Source of the DNA: Kroppenstedtia guangzhouensis
Lineage (GTDB): Bacteria; Bacillota; Bacilli; Thermoactinomycetales; DSM-45169
Reading direction: 5' to 3'
DNA length: 64,000 nt
Assembly (NCBI RefSeq): GCF_014637345.1
Contig: NZ_BMEX01000002.1
Coordinates: forward strand, 186,001 to 250,000
The notes under the pieces are model-generated. The model was not told where the DNA came from and ran no database searches. It saw only the letters and a program-made list of their open reading frames with translations. Shown piece by piece: positions 37,159-48,344 of the stretch (position 1 is the first letter of the stretch; each line of letters opens with the position of its first letter). The position numbers and the translations under genes were made by a program.

Positions 37159-37871
37159 TTGCCGGCTTCCTCCCCGGCCAGTCGGCCAAAGCAATCCAAC
37201 AGCGTCCCCTCCGCCAGACCGCTCCGCTGTCGGATCTCCTCCATGTTGCCGGCGGCAGTCAGTCTTCCCCCATCGATCAAGAGAAAGGTATCGCAGATCC
37301 GCTCCGCCGTATCCAGTACATGGGTGGACATCAGTACACCCGTTCCCCGTTTGCGTTGACGCTCCATCCAGCCCAGAAACCTTTGGGTCGCCCGCGGGTC
37401 CAATCCGACAAAGGGCTCGTCCACGATCAACACTTCCGGTTCGATCAAAAAGGCCAGAATCAGCATCATCTTCTGCCGCATTCCTTTGGAAAAGCGCTCC
37501 GGATATTCATGGCGAACTCCCTGCAGGGAAAAGGTGTTCAGCAGCTCCTCGCTCCGTTCCCGCCGGACCGACTGCGGGAGCTGAAAGGCCGCCGCCGCCA
37601 GTTCCAGATGCTCCTCCAATGTGAGACCCTCCAGTGTGACGGGCTGTTCCGGTACATAGGCATACCGCTTCGTCTCCCCCGTGAACCGGATCTCTCCCCG
37701 ACACTCCTTCAACAAACCCAGGATCGCCTTCACCGTTGTGCTTTTGCCGGCCCCGTTGGGACCGATCAATCCCACCAACTCCCCGGCCCCGACGGAAAAA
37801 GCAAGGTTTTGTATGATGGGGCGGGAAGCTTCATATCCCGCTGATTCGATCTCTACTTCCAAAACCTTCAT
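37155..37871 (-). CDS. ecsA: EcsA-type ABC transporter ATPase
   Basis: 238 aa. Walker A LIGPNGAGKSTTVKAI, Q-loop YVPEQPVTLEGLTLEEHL, signature FSKGMRQKMMLILAF, Walker B EVLIVDEPFVGLDP and switch His in MSTHVLDTAERICD. Pairs with the overlapping ecsB. ATG at 37871 has AAAGAGATGAAGG upstream. Confidence 0.92.
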   Translation of the reverse strand: MKVLEVEIESAGYEASRPIIQNLAFSVGAGELVGLIGPNGAGKSTTVKAILGLLKECRGEIRFTGETKRYAYVPEQPVTLEGLTLEEHLELAAAAFQLPQSVRRERSEELLNTFSLQGVRHEYPERFSKGMRQKMMLILAFLIEPEVLIVDEPFVGLDPRATQRFLGWMERQRKRGTGVLMSTHVLDTAERICDTFLLIDGGRLTAAGNMEEIRQRSGLAEGTLLDCFGRLAGEEAGK

Positions 37872-38098
37872 CTCTTTCCCCTCGCTATTCCTTATATCAC
37901 CCGCTCCACTCTTAAAGTGGCGGGAGACTCATAATATGAATCATTGTCTATTTCAGTATACAAAAAAGAGAAGGGGAACAGATGGAACCTGTTGCTTGCT
38001 CTGCTTCCCAATTACACTCAGCGGAGCCCCGGAACAGGAGAAGCCTTTGCAACCTCATTGGACAGGCTTCCTCGATTCTTCTGTTCCTTATAAAAATC

Positions 38099-38137
38099 AA
38101 ACGACCTTTCCCCTGTGAAACCTCGGGAAAGGTCGTT
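38099..38137 (-). terminator. Terminator of the 60-aa protein gene
   Basis: AACGACCTTTCCC / GGGAAAGGTCGTT, a 13-bp stem; minus-strand tail TTTGATTTTTAT. Confidence 0.8.
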
Positions 38138-38187
38138 ATATCATCATTCTTTTCCACCGTCGGTATGTTTCAGTCAAGTCCATCCAC

Positions 38188-38370
38188 TTACGCTCCTCTT
38201 TTCTCTTCCTGCCACTCCATCGGAGGCAGTTGCTTTCTCCGTTCTTCCCTGATCAAGTGTCTCAGATACTCGTGGTATTCGTAAATTCCATGATGGTTCA
38301 AGGGCTTGACCACATGGGAGTGAATTCGGATCTGCTTTCCCGTCAGTCTTCTGATGACATTGCCAAACAT
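38188..38370 (-). CDS. Small hypothetical protein (60 aa)
   Basis: Starts MFGNVIRRLTGKQIRIHSH, very basic and His-rich, ending in an amphipathic charged helix LRHLIREERRKQLPPMEW. AAAGGAG is 8 nt before the ATG, and the gene has its own terminator. No membrane segment. I recognise no family. Confidence 0.65.
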   Translation of the reverse strand: MFGNVIRRLTGKQIRIHSHVVKPLNHHGIYEYHEYLRHLIREERRKQLPPMEWQEEKRGA

Positions 38371-38579
38371 AAAGCCAACTCCTTTCGAGGAATTTCCGCG
38401 AATCCGATGTTTCCGCGTATTCATTATCTATATTCCCGATTCTCAGGGGTTGAAACATCATTTTGTGATATTTTGAGCAATTCCCTCTGGGACTTTCACT
38501 GCATCAGATAAATCATTGCTTGCCCGCCAGCAACAAGCCAGTTCTTCGCTGACTTGACCGATCTAAGGGAGCAGCCCGA

Positions 38580-38850
38580 TCAGCGGACAGGGTGTGTTCT
38601 GTCCCAACCTCTCCCAACTTCGATCCTGAATGGTGGAGGAAGCGTGAAACCCTCTGGACGCCCCCGTCTAACGCGCGGGGAGCACCTGATCATTGGAACC
38701 ATGACCCCATGACCGAAAGCCAATCGTCGCTGGATCACCCCTCCGTCCACCCGGATGTCCATCGCCGGCGCATCGGGGGATGCGTGGACACCCGGAGTCG
38801 GGATGGACTGCCCGGCGACACGGACGGTGAAGAGTCGGCTCCCCTTCCCC
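38580..38850 (-). pseudogene. DUF4397-like fragment
   Basis: Minus-strand frame with FTVRVAGQSIPTPGVHASPDAPAMDIRVDGGV (approx. 38740-38840) matches the opening of a DUF4397 domain (VHASPDAPAVDVYVDG). The frame degenerates after LAFGHGVMV and there is no start, so it is a decayed remnant. Confidence 0.5.
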
Positions 38851-39024
38851 TCACAGCCTTCCTCCCGTGCCCCAGGCCATTCCAGCCACTTTTCGCGTAT
38901 ATTTAAAGTGCTTTTTATAGTAGTGTGTGTACAGCTCGGAATCCCGGTATTTGTAATACTCAGCCAACAATCCATAGAGATGGGCTTTTTCCAAAGCCCG
39001 TTTAAACTCTTTCTCCCCGTCCAT
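38851..39024 (-). CDS. Small hypothetical protein (57 aa)
   Basis: MDGEKEFKRALEKAHLYGL then LAEYYKYRDSELYTHYYKKH: an all-helical, Tyr- and Lys-rich protein. GGAGGGGGAAGG lies just before the ATG. Soluble; family unknown to me. Confidence 0.65.
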   Translation of the reverse strand: MDGEKEFKRALEKAHLYGLLAEYYKYRDSELYTHYYKKHFKYTRKVAGMAWGTGGRL

Positions 39025-39210
39025 CCTTCCCCCTCCGATCCCATCGCTCCATACATCATATGCACGCAAGGGCAAAGTTCTTCCTCACCTTTTGAAATCT
39101 CCCTGTCTCTTCAATCAAGCTTTTCTCCCCTTTTCAAACAAACAAAAACCACCCTCCCATCGGGAGAGCGGCATAAAACCTATTTTTTAATAAATGGTAA
39201 AAATAGATGA

Positions 39211-39414
39211 TCAATGCAAAATTGTCTCTTGCATCGGATAACAGTGGTTCAGTCCACTGAAATCGATCAGTTTGGAAGCGAACGGCTTCTGCCTCCCGCG
39301 GTTTAACCGCGACATTTTCCAATGGTAGTCAGCCATGGCCCGGTTGAAGAGGCGCATCTGCTCCTCTTCACCCAGGCTTTTCCACTCCCGGTAGCTCCCC
39401 CCGATAATCCGCAT
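39211..39414 (-). CDS. Small hypothetical protein (67 aa)
   Basis: MRIIGGSYREWKSLGEEE then MRLFNRAMADYHWKMSRLNRG. Basic, helical. AAGGAG lies about 12 nt before the ATG. No family recognised. Confidence 0.5.
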   Translation of the reverse strand: MRIIGGSYREWKSLGEEEQMRLFNRAMADYHWKMSRLNRGRQKPFASKLIDFSGLNHCYPMQETILH

Positions 39415-39514
39415 GTCGGCGATTCACTCCTTGAATAATTACATCCAGATCATCAAAAAAGTTAATCATAAAGATAAGTTCTAATCACAGTTTATAAAAT
39501 CCTGCCGATCCAAA

Positions 39515-39742
39515 TCAATAACCCAAAGACTTTGTCGGAAAAGATGCAGTTCCTTTCACGAAAAGACGATTATCGATCTTCTGTACCACAGGACGAGTAA
39601 AATCGTCCGCAAAAACGCTTCCTGGGCTGGAACAGGACATCAGACGGATGCCAAGGCAGACTCCAGCACAGGTGTTTGGATTGCGGGTGACAGACTGATT
39701 CCGGATGGCAGGACCGGGAAACCTTAACTTACCGAAATCCAT
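39515..39742 (-). CDS. Doubtful small ORF (75 aa)
   Basis: MDFGKLRFPGPAIRNQS then Cys-containing CAGVCLGIRLMSCSS and a C-terminus QKIDNRLFVKGTASFPTKSLGY with beta character. Poor ribosome site. It fills a 440-nt gap between small genes and the YIEGIA pair and may be noncoding. Confidence 0.25.
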   Translation of the reverse strand: MDFGKLRFPGPAIRNQSVTRNPNTCAGVCLGIRLMSCSSPGSVFADDFTRPVVQKIDNRLFVKGTASFPTKSLGY

Positions 39743-39856
39743 CCGCCGATCCGTTGCATCATCCCAAGCATCGGACTCTTCCCTGAAGGAGAATCGTTGT
39801 CCTTTATCATCTATTTGCGACGGGATCGGTTCCTGTCAGGGTCGTCGGTTTCCGCG

Positions 39857-40048
39857 TCAAGTCTGACTGCTGTGATCAACGAGAATGATCGTCCCATTCT
39901 TCAGATCATGTGCCGCCGCATCCATGATCTTTTCGAGAGAGAAGGCAAGTTGTTGCTGCTCTTCCGGTCCATCCGCAACCAGGACGGGAGCCCCGCCGGC
40001 AATAGCCCGCTTTGCATCTGTTACCACAACCGCCACGATCCTGGACAT
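39857..40048 (-). CDS. Capping-complex subunit for YIEGIA (63 aa)
   Basis: MSRIVAVVVTDAKRAIAGG, VLVADGPEEQQQLAFSLEK and a C-terminal NGTIILVDH. It is the small partner that always accompanies YIEGIA-family membrane proteins in spore formers. The ATG overlaps the YIEGIA stop (TAATG) with GGGGGTG before it. Confidence 0.85.
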   Translation of the reverse strand: MSRIVAVVVTDAKRAIAGGAPVLVADGPEEQQQLAFSLEKIMDAAAHDLKNGTIILVDHSSQT

Positions 40049-40947
40049 TATCGCACCCCCTGGACAGAGGATTCCGAAGGCATGCGGACGGCATTCTCCA
40101 GGACCGGCACCAGCTTCAGCGCCTGGATCGCTTTCTCCATGTCCTTGTCCTTCGGCAAGATAAACACCGCCAAATCTCCGTTATCCAAATCCAACTTTGC
40201 CATCGGAATCATCGCCGGTTCCCCGGAATCCCGATAGATACCCAGGATCAGGGAGAGATTGTGGAGGATGGCTTGACGTTGACCCAGATTGGAGATGGTC
40301 ACCTTCGCATCCATCGACTTGGGCCGCACGATGAGACCCATTCCATGCTGTCGGATCTTTTGTTGATTATCCTTGAGTCCGACATTCATGATATACACGG
40401 AACCGACATACAAATCAGGTCCATCCACCCGCACTTCCCCAGGCAGGACCTCGGCAATCTCCCCCAATTCTTTGCCTGATTTCAGCTTGACTCCGATGAT
40501 GAGGACGATGATCCCGAGAAGAATTCCCCAATACCAAGTAAAAACAATGCTGGTGAGGGAAACGATCACCGCGGCAAACATAATCAAATAATTGCGGCCT
40601 TCAAATGCCATGGCGATTCCCTCGATATAGGAAGAGCCCCGGGGAACCAACTCCATCACATCCACTTTCGCCAGACTGTTGCGCTCCATGTTGCGCACCT
40701 CACGAAATTGCTGTGCAGCCAGGGAAAGGAAAGTGACCGCCGTATAATCCTTCCCCAACAGGGCAGGCACCGCAACCGCCCCCATGGCAGCCGCAATGAC
40801 ACCTAGGGAAATATGAATCACTCTCCCGTGAGGATAGGTCGGATATTGTCGCAAATCCGTACGCAACAGCAGGATTCGCAAAATCACGCCAAAGCCGACA
40901 CTGATCAGCACACCGATGGTTTCATGAGATTTCAGCAATGAAATCAT
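40048..40947 (-). CDS. YIEGIA family membrane protein
   Basis: About 299 aa from the ATG at 40947. Contains the name-giving motif in RGSSYIEGIAMAFEGRNYL (about 123-141), preceded by GRVIHISLGVIAAAMGAVAVPALLG, with about five membrane segments and a soluble C-terminal third. The family is limited to endospore formers and is thought to act in sporulation; mechanism unknown. Operon with the 63-aa subunit. Confidence 0.9.
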   Translation of the reverse strand: MISLLKSHETIGVLISVGFGVILRILLLRTDLRQYPTYPHGRVIHISLGVIAAAMGAVAVPALLGKDYTAVTFLSLAAQQFREVRNMERNSLAKVDVMELVPRGSSYIEGIAMAFEGRNYLIMFAAVIVSLTSIVFTWYWGILLGIIVLIIGVKLKSGKELGEIAEVLPGEVRVDGPDLYVGSVYIMNVGLKDNQQKIRQHGMGLIVRPKSMDAKVTISNLGQRQAILHNLSLILGIYRDSGEPAMIPMAKLDLDNGDLAVFILPKDKDMEKAIQALKLVPVLENAVRMPSESSVQGVR

Positions 40948-41145
40948 GGCTTTCAGCCTTCTTTCAGATTGTGCCCCTTCGGCAACTTTGATCTTGTTTT
41001 TCAGCACACATCCATGGCTGGGAACCGTCCACGCATTTCCCCTCTTTCATGTACTATTTTCTATACAAAAAACTTTTATGCGTCGACCGGTTTCGGAGGA
41101 AAGCCCTTCGCGAGTGATATTCCCGATTTTTTTAGGGGAGTTCTC

Positions 41146-41201
41146 TTGAAAGTCAAATAAGGTCAAGATATAATAAAAACAAAAGGTCAAATATAGTCAA
41201 A
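41146..41201 (+). promoter_or_regulatory. clpE promoter with two CtsR operators
   Basis: TTGAAA (41146-41151), 17 nt, TATAAT (41169-41174). CtsR heptad pairs: AGTCAAATAAGGTCAAG (41151-41167) lies between the hexamers and GGTCAAATATAGTCAAA (41185-41201) just after the start site. The second is a near-perfect match to GGTCAAANANRGTCAAA. Confidence 0.92.
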
Positions 41202-41255
41202 GTCAAAAACAAAACCCATAAACTCAAATAGAAATCCAAAGGAGGGACTCCGTCT

Positions 41256-43415
41256 ATGCACTGTGATCAATGTAAACAGCACCCGGCCACCGTGGAGCTG
41301 AATTTACAGGTGAACGGCCGGGTCCGTCACCTGAAACTCTGCCAGGAATGCTACACCCAAGTCAGACAGAAGATCAAAAATCCCGTCGGTTTTGGCGGGT
41401 TCGGCCATCATTTACCGGAGGATTGGTTCCACGGGATGATGGAGCCCCCGTTGAAGGACAAGGAGGCGGTCCCTTTTTCACACACACCGCCTGCTGCACA
41501 AAACAGACAGCGAGGTGGGGGTCTTCTCGATCAATTGGGGAAAAATTTGTCCCACGAAGCCGCGGCCGGTCGGATCGACCCGGTCATCGGACGGGATCGG
41601 GAAGTGGAACGGGTCATTGAAACCTTGAACCGGCGCAATAAAAACAATCCGGTCCTGATCGGGGAGCCGGGGGTCGGAAAAACGGCCATTGCCGAGGGGC
41701 TGGCCTTACGGATCATTGAGGGGAAAGTCCCCCACAAGCTGAAAAATAGAACAGTCTATCTGCTGGACGTTTCTTCTCTGGTGGCCAATACTGGTATCCG
41801 CGGTCAGTTTGAGGAACGGATGAAACAGCTGATCACCGAAGTGCAAAAGCGAAATGATGTCATCCTCTTTATCGACGAGATCCATCAGTTGGTGGGAGCC
41901 GGTTCCGCCGAAGGCTCCTCCGATGCTGGCAACATCCTGAAGCCGGCTCTGGCCCGGGGGGAACTTCAGGTGATCGGTGCCACCACACTGAAGGAATACC
42001 GCCGGATTGAAAAAGACGCCGCTCTGGAACGCCGATTTCAGCCCATCCTGGTGGAGGAACCTTCTCTTGAGGATGCGATCCGGATTCTGCAAGGCTTGCG
42101 GGAGAAATACGAAAACCATCATCAAATCAAATATACCGATGAAGCCATTCGCGCCTGTGTCACTCTCTCCAACCGATACATCCAGGACCGGTTTCTTCCG
42201 GACAAGGCCATCGACCTGATGGACGAAGCGGGTTCCAAAATGAATTTGCTTCATGAAACCAAAAATACGGATGAGCTCCGCAACCGCCTGGATCAAATCG
42301 CCGCTGAGAAGGAGGCGGCCACCCACCGGGAAGATTATGAAGCGGCGGCCCGCCTCCGGGATGAAGAGCGCAAGCTGGAAGCCCGACTGAAGGAAACAGC
42401 CGAAACGGCATCACCGGCGACCGTCGACGTGGAGATGATCCAGCAAATTTTGGAGAGCCGGACCGGCATCCCGGTTCGTAAACTGCAAAAAGACGAACAG
42501 GAGAAAATGAAAAACCTCCCCGACCGGCTCCATCGGCAAGTGATCGGTCAGACAGAAGCCGTCCGCAAAGTGACCAGAGCTATTCGCCGCAACCGGGCCG
42601 GGCTGCGTAAAGGAAAGCGCCCGATCGGGTCCTTTCTCTTCGTCGGCCCCACCGGTGTCGGAAAAACTGAGTTGGCCAAAGCCCTGGCCCGGGAAATCTT
42701 CGGAAAAGAGGAAGCCATGATCCGGCTCGACATGAGTGAATATATGGAAAAACACTCGGTTTCCAAGCTGATCGGCTCCCCGCCGGGATACGTCGGGCAC
42801 GAGGAAGCCGGTCAACTGACAGAACAGGTGCGCCGCAAACCTTACAGCATCCTGCTGTTGGACGAGATTGAAAAGGCGCACCCCGATGTACAACACCTCT
42901 TCCTGCAAATCATGGAGGACGGTCGGCTTACCGACAGCCAGGGACGAACCGTCAGCTTCAGGGACACCATCCTGATCATGACCAGCAATGCTGGTGTGGG
43001 GGTGAAAAAAGGATCGATCGGTTTTGGTAATACGGGGGAAGAATCAGCGTCCACCGATGTCCTTGAGACCTTGGGAGACTATTTCCGACCCGAGTTCCTG
43101 AACCGATTTGACGCAATCATCCCCTTCCGCTCCCTCAGCCGGGAAAATATGGTGAAGATCGTCGACCTGATGTTGCAGGAAGTACACATCGCCGCCGAGG
43201 AGCAAGGATTACAGCTCATCGTCACCGATGCCGCCAAAGAGCGACTGGCGGAACTGGGTTACAACCCCGCCTTCGGTGCCCGCCCTCTCCGCCGGGTAAT
43301 CGAGGAACAGGTGGAAGACGGGATCGCCGACCTGCTCCTGGAAGGTGAAGAGATCCAGGAGATCCTGGTGGATACAGAGGCAGACGGGATCACTGTCACT
43401 GAACATCAAAACTGA
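41256..43415 (+). CDS. clpE: ClpE, AAA+ unfoldase of the Clp protease
   Basis: 719 aa. N-terminal zinc finger [13 protein letters not shown] and LCQECY, the mark of ClpE; AAA-1 with Walker [14 protein letters not shown] and Walker [16 protein letters not shown]; a UVR-type coiled middle ([21 protein letters not shown]); AAA-2 with [13 protein letters not shown] and [13 protein letters not shown]. It feeds misfolded proteins to ClpP. AAAGGAGGGAC precedes the ATG. Transcribed alone under CtsR control; no ctsR, mcsA or mcsB nearby. Confidence 0.96.
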   Translation: MHCDQCKQHPATVELNLQVNGRVRHLKLCQECYTQVRQKIKNPVGFGGFGHHLPEDWFHGMMEPPLKDKEAVPFSHTPPAAQNRQRGGGLLDQLGKNLSHEAAAGRIDPVIGRDREVERVIETLNRRNKNNPVLIGEPGVGKTAIAEGLALRIIEGKVPHKLKNRTVYLLDVSSLVANTGIRGQFEERMKQLITEVQKRNDVILFIDEIHQLVGAGSAEGSSDAGNILKPALARGELQVIGATTLKEYRRIEKDAALERRFQPILVEEPSLEDAIRILQGLREKYENHHQIKYTDEAIRACVTLSNRYIQDRFLPDKAIDLMDEAGSKMNLLHETKNTDELRNRLDQIAAEKEAATHREDYEAAARLRDEERKLEARLKETAETASPATVDVEMIQQILESRTGIPVRKLQKDEQEKMKNLPDRLHRQVIGQTEAVRKVTRAIRRNRAGLRKGKRPIGSFLFVGPTGVGKTELAKALAREIFGKEEAMIRLDMSEYMEKHSVSKLIGSPPGYVGHEEAGQLTEQVRRKPYSILLLDEIEKAHPDVQHLFLQIMEDGRLTDSQGRTVSFRDTILIMTSNAGVGVKKGSIGFGNTGEESASTDVLETLGDYFRPEFLNRFDAIIPFRSLSRENMVKIVDLMLQEVHIAAEEQGLQLIVTDAAKERLAELGYNPAFGARPLRRVIEEQVEDGIADLLLEGEEIQEILVDTEADGITVTEHQN

Positions 43416-43429
43416 GAATGAAATCATAC

Positions 43430-43478
43430 AAAAAAATCCCGAAGGGGACATTTCCAAGTCACCTTTGGGATTTTCCCA
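43430..43478 (+). terminator. Terminator of clpE
   Basis: AAAATCCC-GAAGG pairs with CCTTT-GGGATTTT across a 17-nt loop; T-rich after. Confidence 0.65.
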
Positions 43479-43642
43479 TATTCGTTTTCTCATCAGGCCA
43501 GTTTTTGACACAATTGGGACAGAAGTTTGCCTCGTTGTTTTTTCTCCGCAGTTGGGACAAATATTGGGCCTCTGCCTGGCAACAGGTCCATATACGAATC
43601 ACCAGTCAATTGCTTCCATCCGGAAAAAATGTCCAACCGCCA

Positions 43643-43673
43643 AAAAACAGCCGGTCCCCCATGGGACCGGCTG
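43643..43673 (-). terminator. Terminator of odhAB
   Basis: Minus strand CAGCCGGTCCC / GGGACCGGCTG with TTTTTTGG after it, 10 nt past the odhB stop. Confidence 0.85.
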
Positions 43674-43682
43674 AATACCCGG

Positions 43683-44951
43683 TTATCCTTCCAACATCAG
43701 CAGTTCCGGATCTTCCAACAGTTTCTTGATGGTGACCAGGAAGCCGACGGCTTCTTTTCCATCGACGAGACGGTGATCGTAGGAGAGGGCGATGTACATC
43801 ATCGGACGATGTTCCAAGCGATCTCCATCCACAGTGACCGGCCGCTTCTGAATGGTGTGCATCCCCAGAATTCCCACCTGAGGCGCGTTCAGGATCGGGG
43901 TGGAGAGCAATGACCCGAAGACACCACCGTTGGTGATGGTGAAAGTGCCACCCTGCAGATCGGAGAGGGCCAGCTTGTTGTTGCGGGCTTTTTGGGCCAA
44001 GTTGGCAATTTCCCGCTCAATCTCGGCAAAGGAGCGGCGATCGGCATCCCGGACCACAGGCACGACCAGCCCGTTGTCCGTGGCAACAGCGATTCCGATA
44101 TCGTAAAACTTCTTGTACAAAACATCGGTGCCATCAATTTCAGCATTCAGAACCGGATACGCCTTCAGAGCGCCGACCACGGCCTTGGTGAAGAAGGACA
44201 TGAAACCGAGGTTGACATCATGTTGCTCTTTAAAGGCTTCCTTGCGCCGCTTTCGGATCTCTATCACTGCGCTCATATCCACTTCATTAAAGGTGGTCAG
44301 CATGGCGGCGGTCTGTTGCGCCTCAACCAGGCGTTTGGCGATGGTCTGCCGGCGACGGGTCATGGGGACCCGCTCCACAGGTTTGGAGAGGTCCTCCCCG
44401 GGGGCTGGTGTGGTGGGGGCTGCCGGTTGTTTTTTCTCCACCGGTGCCGCTTTGGCGGGAGGTTGTTCTGTATGAGCCTTCACATCGTCCACGGTGACCC
44501 GGCCCATGGGATCCGACGGACGCACCCGACGCAGATCAATCCCTTTTTCACGGGCCAGCTTGCGGGCGGCGGGAGAGGCGGTGATGTCCCCATCTCCGTC
44601 GGCGGCCTCCTCCACACTTTCAGCGGCAGGGGTCTCTTGCTTGAGCGGAGCCGCTTCTTTTTGCTCCGGCTGCGGGGCAGGGGCTTGCGGGGCTTGGGGA
44701 GCCTTTGCCCCCCCTTCCCCGATCTGGGCGATCACTTCACCTACCTCCACGGTGTCCCCGGCCTTTTTCCGGATGTTTTGCAACATGCCGCTGTGCTCCG
44801 CGTGAATCTCCACATTCACCTTATCCGTTTCCAGCTCGAGGAGAACATCCCCCTCGTTGACCTGATCCCCCTCGCTCACCAGCCAGTCGGAGATAGTTCC
44901 TTCCGTGATCGATTCGGCCAGCTCGGGAACTTTAACTTCATGCATCTTCAA
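43683..44951 (-). CDS. odhB: 2-oxoglutarate dehydrogenase E2 (dihydrolipoyl succinyltransferase)
   Basis: 422 aa. Lipoyl domain with the lipoyl Lys in [18 protein letters not shown] (about 40-57), a Pro/Ala/Glu hinge, the E1/E3-binding domain ([20 protein letters not shown]), a second hinge and the catalytic core with the active-site [13 protein letters not shown]. Its ATG overlaps the odhA stop by 4 nt. Confidence 0.96.
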   Translation of the reverse strand: MKMHEVKVPELAESITEGTISDWLVSEGDQVNEGDVLLELETDKVNVEIHAEHSGMLQNIRKKAGDTVEVGEVIAQIGEGGAKAPQAPQAPAPQPEQKEAAPLKQETPAAESVEEAADGDGDITASPAARKLAREKGIDLRRVRPSDPMGRVTVDDVKAHTEQPPAKAAPVEKKQPAAPTTPAPGEDLSKPVERVPMTRRRQTIAKRLVEAQQTAAMLTTFNEVDMSAVIEIRKRRKEAFKEQHDVNLGFMSFFTKAVVGALKAYPVLNAEIDGTDVLYKKFYDIGIAVATDNGLVVPVVRDADRRSFAEIEREIANLAQKARNNKLALSDLQGGTFTITNGGVFGSLLSTPILNAPQVGILGMHTIQKRPVTVDGDRLEHRPMMYIALSYDHRLVDGKEAVGFLVTIKKLLEDPELLMLEG

Positions 44952-47824
44952 TTACCTCCCGACTTCGTTTCGGTATCCAAGGTTTCCGGATTCAGTGCTT
45001 CATTCAATATTTGCTCCTGTTCCTCATCATGGACATCCGGTTGACCGACTGCGGTGCTGGATCGTTCCGGACGCCCGATATAGCGGAGCTCCACCTGTTG
45101 GGAAAGGATATCCCGAATCCGAGGTTCCATATAGTTCCAGGAGCCCATGTTTTTCGGTTCTTCTTGCACCCACACCACTTCTTGTAGGTTTTTCATACGG
45201 TTAAGGACCGAACGAATCTCATCTTTGGGGAAGGGATAGAGTTGTTCCACCCGCAGGACATGAACCCACTCCGGTTTTTTCTCCATCTCTTCCAGCTGAG
45301 TCTCCAGGTCGACGGCCACTTTTCCGCTGGTGAGAATCAGACGCTTCACGGTCTGCGAACGCTTGCCGGTGAGCCGCTCTTCCAACACCGGGCGGAAGCG
45401 GCCTTTTTCAAACACAGTCCCGGGGGAGACCGTTCGCTTGTTGCGAAGCAGGCTCTTCGGCGTCATCAGGATCAACGGTCGTGCCTCATCGGTTCCGGTG
45501 ATGGCCGCCTGGCGGCGAAGGAGGTGGAAATACTGGGCCGCACTGGTCACGTTGGCCACCACCCAGTTGTTTTCCGCCGCCATCTGGAGGAATCGTTCCA
45601 GACGGGCGCTGGAGTGTTCCGGTCCTTGGCCTTCATAGGCATGAGGCAGCAACATCACCAGACTGGATCGCTGAGCCCATTTGGCCCGGCCGGCGGACAG
45701 AAACTGGTCGATAATCACCTGGGCCGTGTTTGCAAAGTCTCCGAACTGGGCTTCCCAGATCACTAGGGCATCGGGATTGAAAACGTTGTATCCGTATTCA
45801 AAACCCAACACCGATGCTTCCGAAAGCGGGCTGTTGTAGATCCCGAAGGCGGCACGGGCCTGCGGGATGGTGTGCAGGGGACAATGAGTCTCCCCCGTCT
45901 TGGAGTCGTGTAAGACCAGGTGACGGTGTGCAAAGGTACCTCGTTCCGTATCCTGTCCGGTAAACCGGATTCCTGTCCCATCCTTCAGGATCGTGGCAAA
46001 AGCAAGCGTCTCCGCCAAGGACCAGTCCATCTTGTTGTCCTCTTCCAGGATGGCGGCCCGCCGTTGCAACACCTTTTCCAGTTTGGGATAGACCGTAAAT
46101 CCTTTTGGCCACTTCAGAAGATCCCGGTTGATCTCGCGAAGGGTTTCCACAGAAACTCCGGTGTCCACGTCCGGCAAGGGACCGGGGATTTTTTCGTACT
46201 GGGAATCATCCTGTTCTTTTTCCCGAACATCCTTCACTTTTTGGTAAGCTTTGGACAACTCTTCCTGGATCTCTTTTTCCTTGCTCTTGATCTTATCATC
46301 CGTGATCACGCCTTCTGCTTTCAGCTGCTCGGCATAGCGGACGCGGAGAGTGGGATGTTGATGGATCTTGTCGTACATCCGGGGTTGGGTGGCCACCGGA
46401 TCGTCCATCTCATTGTGCCCGAAACGGCGATATCCGATGAGATCGATCAGGAAATCCTTCCCAAACCGGGTCCGATATTCAAAAGCCAGACGAACCGCTG
46501 CCAGACAAGCCTCCGGATCATCGGCATTCACATGAACCACCGGGATCTCGAATCCTTTGGCCAAGTCGCTGGCATAGGTGGTGGAGCGGGAATCCGTCGA
46601 CCTGGTGGTGAAGCCCAACTGGTTGTTGGCAATGATATGGATCGTCCCCCCGGTGTTATACCCGCGCAGACGGCTCAGGTTGAGGGTCTCAGCCACAATC
46701 CCTTCCCCCGGGAAGGCAGCATCCCCGTGGATCAGAATCGCCAGAGCTTTGCTCACATCCTGCACCGGGTAACCGGCATGACGGCGGTCATCCTGGGCGG
46801 CACGGGCGTATCCTTCGACCACGGGATTGACGAATTCCAGATGGCTCGGGTTGTTGGCCAAGGTCAGACGGGTGGGTTGGGGATCCTCCGGGTCCACTTC
46901 CCGATTGCCACCCAGATGGTACTTCACATCCCCGGTCCATCCATAATTCAAACCCATGGACCCTTCTGAGGGAACCAGCTCTTTGTTGGGAGCATGATGG
47001 AACTCGGAGAAAATGGCCTCATAGGGTTTGCCCAGCACGTGAGCCAGCACGTTGAGCCGTCCCCGGTGTGCCATTCCGATCATCACGTCTTTTACACCGC
47101 CGTGAACGCTGTAATGGATGATTTGATCCAACATCGGCACCATCATGTCCACGCCCTCGATGGAGAAGCGTTTCTGACCGACAAAAGTGCGATGGAGGAA
47201 TTTTTCAAAGGTGTCCACTTGAATCAGGCGGCCGAGAACTTCCTGTTTCTTTTCTTTGGACAGTTTCGGGAACAACTTTTCGGATTCCACCATATGAAAC
47301 AGCCACCGTCGCTCTTCGGGGCTGTGGACATGAGTGAATTCAAAGGCGAGGGACTGGGTGTAGAGCTTACGCAACCGGTTGAAGACATCCAGCCCCGTGC
47401 GAACTTCCTCCGACTCCTCTGCCCACATCAGATGGGCGGGAATCGATCTTAAATCCTCTTCGGTCAACCCGAACTCAGCCGGATCCAGGTGCGGAGTTTT
47501 ATCCTTTTCGCGCATCCCGAGGGGATCCAGCTTGGCATCCAGGTGACCGGAGATGCGGATATGCTGTGCAAATCTTTCCGCAGCCACCACTTTTTTCAGA
47601 TCCAGCCCAAAGACCGGGTCGGTATCAGGAGGTTGCACCCCTGTCGGCCCGGCTCCAGGATCCATGAACGGAGGAGCCCCCCATTGTTCAAACAGCTCTC
47701 GGATGGAGGGGTCCACGGACTCCGGATCTTCGCGATAAAGGTCGTATTGATCCAGAAAATAGGCCAGGTTGAGGCTGTGGACTCCCTGCCATGGCGTTTC
47801 CCTTCCGGATTTCCCTGTTGACAT
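44948..47824 (-). CDS. odhA: 2-oxoglutarate dehydrogenase E1
   Basis: 958 aa. N-terminal [19 protein letters not shown] (E2-binding helix), [14 protein letters not shown], the TPP-binding region [20 protein letters not shown] with [12 protein letters not shown], and the pyrimidine domain [25 protein letters not shown]. Decarboxylates 2-oxoglutarate in the TCA cycle. Operon with odhB; E3 must come from elsewhere. Confidence 0.97.
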   Translation of the reverse strand: MSTGKSGRETPWQGVHSLNLAYFLDQYDLYREDPESVDPSIRELFEQWGAPPFMDPGAGPTGVQPPDTDPVFGLDLKKVVAAERFAQHIRISGHLDAKLDPLGMREKDKTPHLDPAEFGLTEEDLRSIPAHLMWAEESEEVRTGLDVFNRLRKLYTQSLAFEFTHVHSPEERRWLFHMVESEKLFPKLSKEKKQEVLGRLIQVDTFEKFLHRTFVGQKRFSIEGVDMMVPMLDQIIHYSVHGGVKDVMIGMAHRGRLNVLAHVLGKPYEAIFSEFHHAPNKELVPSEGSMGLNYGWTGDVKYHLGGNREVDPEDPQPTRLTLANNPSHLEFVNPVVEGYARAAQDDRRHAGYPVQDVSKALAILIHGDAAFPGEGIVAETLNLSRLRGYNTGGTIHIIANNQLGFTTRSTDSRSTTYASDLAKGFEIPVVHVNADDPEACLAAVRLAFEYRTRFGKDFLIDLIGYRRFGHNEMDDPVATQPRMYDKIHQHPTLRVRYAEQLKAEGVITDDKIKSKEKEIQEELSKAYQKVKDVREKEQDDSQYEKIPGPLPDVDTGVSVETLREINRDLLKWPKGFTVYPKLEKVLQRRAAILEEDNKMDWSLAETLAFATILKDGTGIRFTGQDTERGTFAHRHLVLHDSKTGETHCPLHTIPQARAAFGIYNSPLSEASVLGFEYGYNVFNPDALVIWEAQFGDFANTAQVIIDQFLSAGRAKWAQRSSLVMLLPHAYEGQGPEHSSARLERFLQMAAENNWVVANVTSAAQYFHLLRRQAAITGTDEARPLILMTPKSLLRNKRTVSPGTVFEKGRFRPVLEERLTGKRSQTVKRLILTSGKVAVDLETQLEEMEKKPEWVHVLRVEQLYPFPKDEIRSVLNRMKNLQEVVWVQEEPKNMGSWNYMEPRIRDILSQQVELRYIGRPERSSTAVGQPDVHDEEQEQILNEALNPETLDTETKSGGN

Positions 47825-48344
47825 CCACTATACCTCCAACTGCTTTTATGATTAGTTTCCACCGGCGGCGTCCCAAATAACATCAATTGCCCAAGATGTT
47901 TGCTTCAATGCTTCCGTAATCACGCTCAAAAGGCAAGAACCCACCGGTCGTTTCTTGCGGATCCTCGCCTTTATTATATCTCGGTGTAACCATACGGTAA
48001 AACCTGCACGGGAGCGCTTTTTGGCCCCCATCATCCCTGTTGTTGCCCGAAACCGGACGAATCCGTTTCCTTTGCGATATTACTCCAGGTTCCGACATTG
48101 CCTGTCCCCTCAAAGAATCCTCTGGTTTTGACCCTCTCCCTGTCCCTCCCTTAGCAGACACACTTTGGCTTTTCCGTTGTTACAAGGAACAACCCAAAAG
48201 CATCCTTTACCTGTTCAAGCATACTCCTTTGACCCGACCGGGACAAGCCCGTAGATAAAAGAAAATGATTTTGTGTCAAAAAGGTGTGGATGTCGACACC
48301 CCAACCTCCCACTGTTGATTACGGCGGGTAATGATTTCTCTGCT
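47825..48344 (-). promoter_or_regulatory. Upstream region of odhAB with a probable promoter
   Basis: On the minus strand TTACCG (47995-48000), 16 nt, TATAAT (47973-47978) would start a leader of about 140 nt. The rest of the 520 nt, up to the S66 peptidase gene, shows no gene I can support. Confidence 0.55.
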
